From CALZIK01 sp945787635 (lineage in GTDB: Bacteria > Acidobacteriota > Thermoanaerobaculia > Multivoradales > JAHEKO01): 64,000 nucleotides of DNA. The notes beneath the pieces are model-generated. The model searched no databases, was not told the DNA's origin, and saw only the letters and a program-made list of their open reading frames with translations. The translations under genes and the position numbers were made by a program. Of this stretch, positions 62,309 through 64,000 are shown piece by piece (position 1 is the stretch's first letter; each line of letters starts with the position of its first letter). The stretch covers positions 24,668 through 88,667 of the forward strand of contig CAMYNM010000020.1 of NCBI GenBank assembly GCA_947259725.1, read 5' to 3'.

Positions 62309-63388
62309 ATGAGCCGTTCCAGAACCATGAAGCTGATAGCTGGAGTCGCGTTGCCGGCGGCGATGCTGGGCCTGCTGCTGGCGTGCTCGACGGATTCTCC
62401 GACTGCGCCGCAGCAACAGGCGGGTCCGCCCTCCGGCGGGCCCAGCGCCGCGTGGTCGATCGAGATCACCCTCTCCCCGAGAGAGATTCCGGCGGACTCG
62501 GCGAATCCAGTCACGGTCAAGATCAAGGTGCGTCGCGCCGACGACAACACCGCGCCCCCGCTGGGGACGACGCTGGTGGTGTCGACCTCGCTCGGAGAGT
62601 TCAACGCCGTCGGAAGCGGTCTTAGCTCGATCGCGACCGGGACCGTCAACGGCCGGGCCGAGGTCCTGCTGTTCCCAGGAGCCCTGGTCGGAAGCGCGAT
62701 CGTCACGGCCCAACTCGAGAGCTCGGCGACCCGAGCGACCTTGAAGATCCGGGAAGCGCTGCCCGACCTGTTAGCGGCCTTCTCGGCGACCAACACCACC
62801 GACAACTTGTCGATTCAGTTTCTCAACGAGTCCACCGGCGGCCCGACATCTTTTGCCTGGGACTTCGGGGACGGCCTGGTCAGCAGCGAAGAGCACCCGG
62901 TGCATCGCTACAATCGCGCCGGCGACTATGTCGTCACACTCGAAGTCTTCCGCGGGAACGAGACCAGCAAGATCTCCCAGACGGTTCGAGTCACTCAGGA
63001 TGTCTTCATCACGGACATCGATCCGCGATTCGGCACGTTTGGTTCGACTGTGACCGTAAAGGGCCAGGGATTCGACTCACAGACACGCGTCTTCTTCGGA
63101 GGCTTTCTGACCGAGAAGCTCTCCTTCAGTGGCGAAAACATCCGTGTTCGGATCCCCTCGGAGAACGAGTTGGCAGCGCTCTTCCCTTCGAAAGAAGTGC
63201 TGTTCGACAATATCTTCGGTAACGAAACGTGCGATGACGACGAAGACGGCCACGACGGTGAGCGTTGGATCGCAACCTTCAAGGACGTCGAGGTCGAAGT
63301 CTCCGGAGAGGTGGGGGGTGACACCATCGAAGAACTGTTCCTGTGGGAGCCCTCCGACACGAGCTGCAGAGGCGACGAAGCCCCTTAG
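62309..63388 (+). CDS. Lipoprotein with Ig-like, PKD and IPT/TIG-type domains
   Basis: A 359-residue lipoprotein; signal VALPAAMLGLLLAC, lipid at Cys26 if ATG 62309 is used (ATG 62327 is an alternative). Residues ~50-145 resemble a bacterial Ig-like (Big_1) domain: SIEITLSPREIPADSANPV, GTTLVVSTSLGEFNAVG. Residues ~150-225 are a PKD domain: SFAWDFGDGLVSSEEHPVHRY and GDYVVTLEVF. Residues ~230-345 look like an IPT/TIG domain: TDIDPRFGTFGSTVTVKGQG. Such domains stack into rods for surface adhesion. It is the last gene before a strong hairpin. Confidence 0.8.
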   Translation: MSRSRTMKLIAGVALPAAMLGLLLACSTDSPTAPQQQAGPPSGGPSAAWSIEITLSPREIPADSANPVTVKIKVRRADDNTAPPLGTTLVVSTSLGEFNAVGSGLSSIATGTVNGRAEVLLFPGALVGSAIVTAQLESSATRATLKIREALPDLLAAFSATNTTDNLSIQFLNESTGGPTSFAWDFGDGLVSSEEHPVHRYNRAGDYVVTLEVFRGNETSKISQTVRVTQDVFITDIDPRFGTFGSTVTVKGQGFDSQTRVFFGGFLTEKLSFSGENIRVRIPSENELAALFPSKEVLFDNIFGNETCDDDEDGHDGERWIATFKDVEVEVSGEVGGDTIEELFLWEPSDTSCRGDEAP

Positions 63389-63425
63389 GTTCGGCGCAAT
63401 CGTCCCAGGTACCATCGACCAAGCC

Positions 63426-63455
63426 AGGGCGGCCGCCTAGACGGGCGGCCGCCCT
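63426..63455 (+). terminator. Strong GC-rich hairpin ending the pil-lipoprotein unit
   Basis: AGGGCGGCCGCC (63426-63437) pairs perfectly with GGCGGCCGCCCT (63444-63455) over a six-base loop. The T tract after it is weak (GCTTCGT). It separates the lipoprotein gene from the next gene. Confidence 0.6.
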
Positions 63456-63461
63456 GCTTCG

Positions 63462-63467
63462 TATACT
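63462..63467 (+). promoter_or_regulatory. Possible -10 (TATACT) for the last lipoprotein gene
   Basis: TATACT ends 12 bases before ATG 63480, with no Shine-Dalgarno sequence between. Confidence 0.35.
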
Positions 63468-63479
63468 GAGTTCGATCCC

Positions 63480-64000
63480 ATGAAGACCGGAACCCGCCTA
63501 TTTGCCCTGCTCGCTCTGGTCACCGTCTGGCAGGCCTGCGACCGGCCCACCCCGGTGGCGCCGTCCGAATCGACCCTGACGATCACCGGCAATCCGACCC
63601 GGATCACGATCGACGGGCAGTCGGTCATTACGATTCTGGCCAGGAAGGCGGATGGTACGGCCGTCAATCCCGGCACCGAGATCAACTTCTCGACCAATTT
63701 GGGAACCATCGATCCGGTGGCGTTGACCGACGATCGCGGCGTGGCCGAGGCCACTCTGTTTGGTGACGGCCGGATCGGCATGGCGACGGTCACCGCCGAT
63801 TCGGGCGCCGCGGCGACCGCCACGATCGACATCCAGATCGGGGCTTTGGCGAGCTCGATCTCTTTCACCGCCAACCCCCAGACCATCAACAAGGATCTGC
63901 CCGCGGGCGGCGAAAGAATCAAGCTCAAGGCCACGGTGTTCGACGATCTCAACAACGTCGTACCGGGTGTCGCGGTGGTTTTCGAGGCCGATATCGGCAC
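63480..64000 (+). CDS. Ig-like (Big_1-type) lipoprotein, cut by the right window edge
   Basis: The first 173 codons of a lipoprotein gene starting at ATG 63480; the 3' end is missing. The signal LFALLALVTVWQAC predicts lipid at Cys20. Two Ig-like repeats are visible: STLTITGNPTRITIDGQS with INFSTNLGTIDP and TLFGDGRIGMATVTADSG, and then ISFTANPQTINKDLPAGG with VFEADIG. The pattern of invasin-like Big_1 domains matches the first domain of the lipoprotein encoded just upstream. A hairpin between them suggests separate transcription. Confidence 0.8.
   Translation, partial: MKTGTRLFALLALVTVWQACDRPTPVAPSESTLTITGNPTRITIDGQSVITILARKADGTAVNPGTEINFSTNLGTIDPVALTDDRGVAEATLFGDGRIGMATVTADSGAAATATIDIQIGALASSISFTANPQTINKDLPAGGERIKLKATVFDDLNNVVPGVAVVFEADIG

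Overview
The window is high-GC bacterial chromosome, densely packed with genes on both strands. The organism is a Gram-negative-type, diderm bacterium: it has LolA, the secretin PilQ, SecDF-YajC and many lipobox signal peptides. The mix of type IV pilus genes, pyruvate:ferredoxin oxidoreductase beside a dihydroorotate-dehydrogenase-like gene, a three-gene proton transhydrogenase and Ig-domain lipoproteins fits an Acidobacteriota-like lineage. That placement is inferred from gene content; no rRNA or tRNA gene was found to test it. I found no CRISPR array, prophage or complete insertion sequence; the only mobile-looking material is short non-coding palindromic repeats.

Layout. 1-1020: N-terminal part of a secreted protein running off the left edge. 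1226-8580: class III CoA-transferase, fatty acid desaturase, NifJ, DHOD-like protein, DUF2277. 8577-13601 (minus): DMT transporter, dGTPase-like protein with an HE in place of HD, MFS transporter, TAP-like hydrolase. 13704-14441: nucleoside phosphorylase, then a 163-bp palindromic element. 14678-17932: phnD-phnC-phnE ABC importer with unusually long PhnD and PhnE. 18033-22225: zinc metallopeptidase, MoeA, DUF4388, FmdB-type zinc ribbon, XdhC. 22302-27794 (minus): pilT-pilC-pilS-pilR. 27980-30719: ABC exporter, a repeat-rich spacer and a lipoprotein. 30709-35609 (minus): pntAA-pntAB-pntB, then a glutamate-cysteine-ligase/CBS fusion. 35773-39873: tmk, holB, a DsbA-like oxidoreductase, a PLP decarboxylase. 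39917-44870: manC, trmB, ABC exporter, TIGR01777 protein, SRPBCC protein. 44867-47821 (minus): HD hydrolase, dicarboxylate symporter, a 52-aa zinc ribbon and a possible 21-aa membrane peptide. 48121-53167: lolA, tgt, yajC, secD, secF. 53317-55824: bifunctional (p)ppGpp synthetase/hydrolase and rpmB. 56034-63388: pilM-N-O-P-Q followed by two lipoprotein genes. 63480 to the right edge: a further Ig-like lipoprotein.

How it works together. Two loci supply much of a type IV pilus: the retraction ATPase, platform protein and PilS/PilR control system at 22-28 kb, and the alignment complex plus secretin at 56-62 kb. PilB and the major pilin are not here. The lipoproteins carried in the pilMNOPQ transcription unit are the strongest candidates for an undescribed accessory function. 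SecDF-YajC and LolA provide export and lipoprotein trafficking for the same envelope. Several single genes have a -10-like hexamer 6-13 bases before the start codon and no Shine-Dalgarno sequence, which suggests leaderless transcripts.
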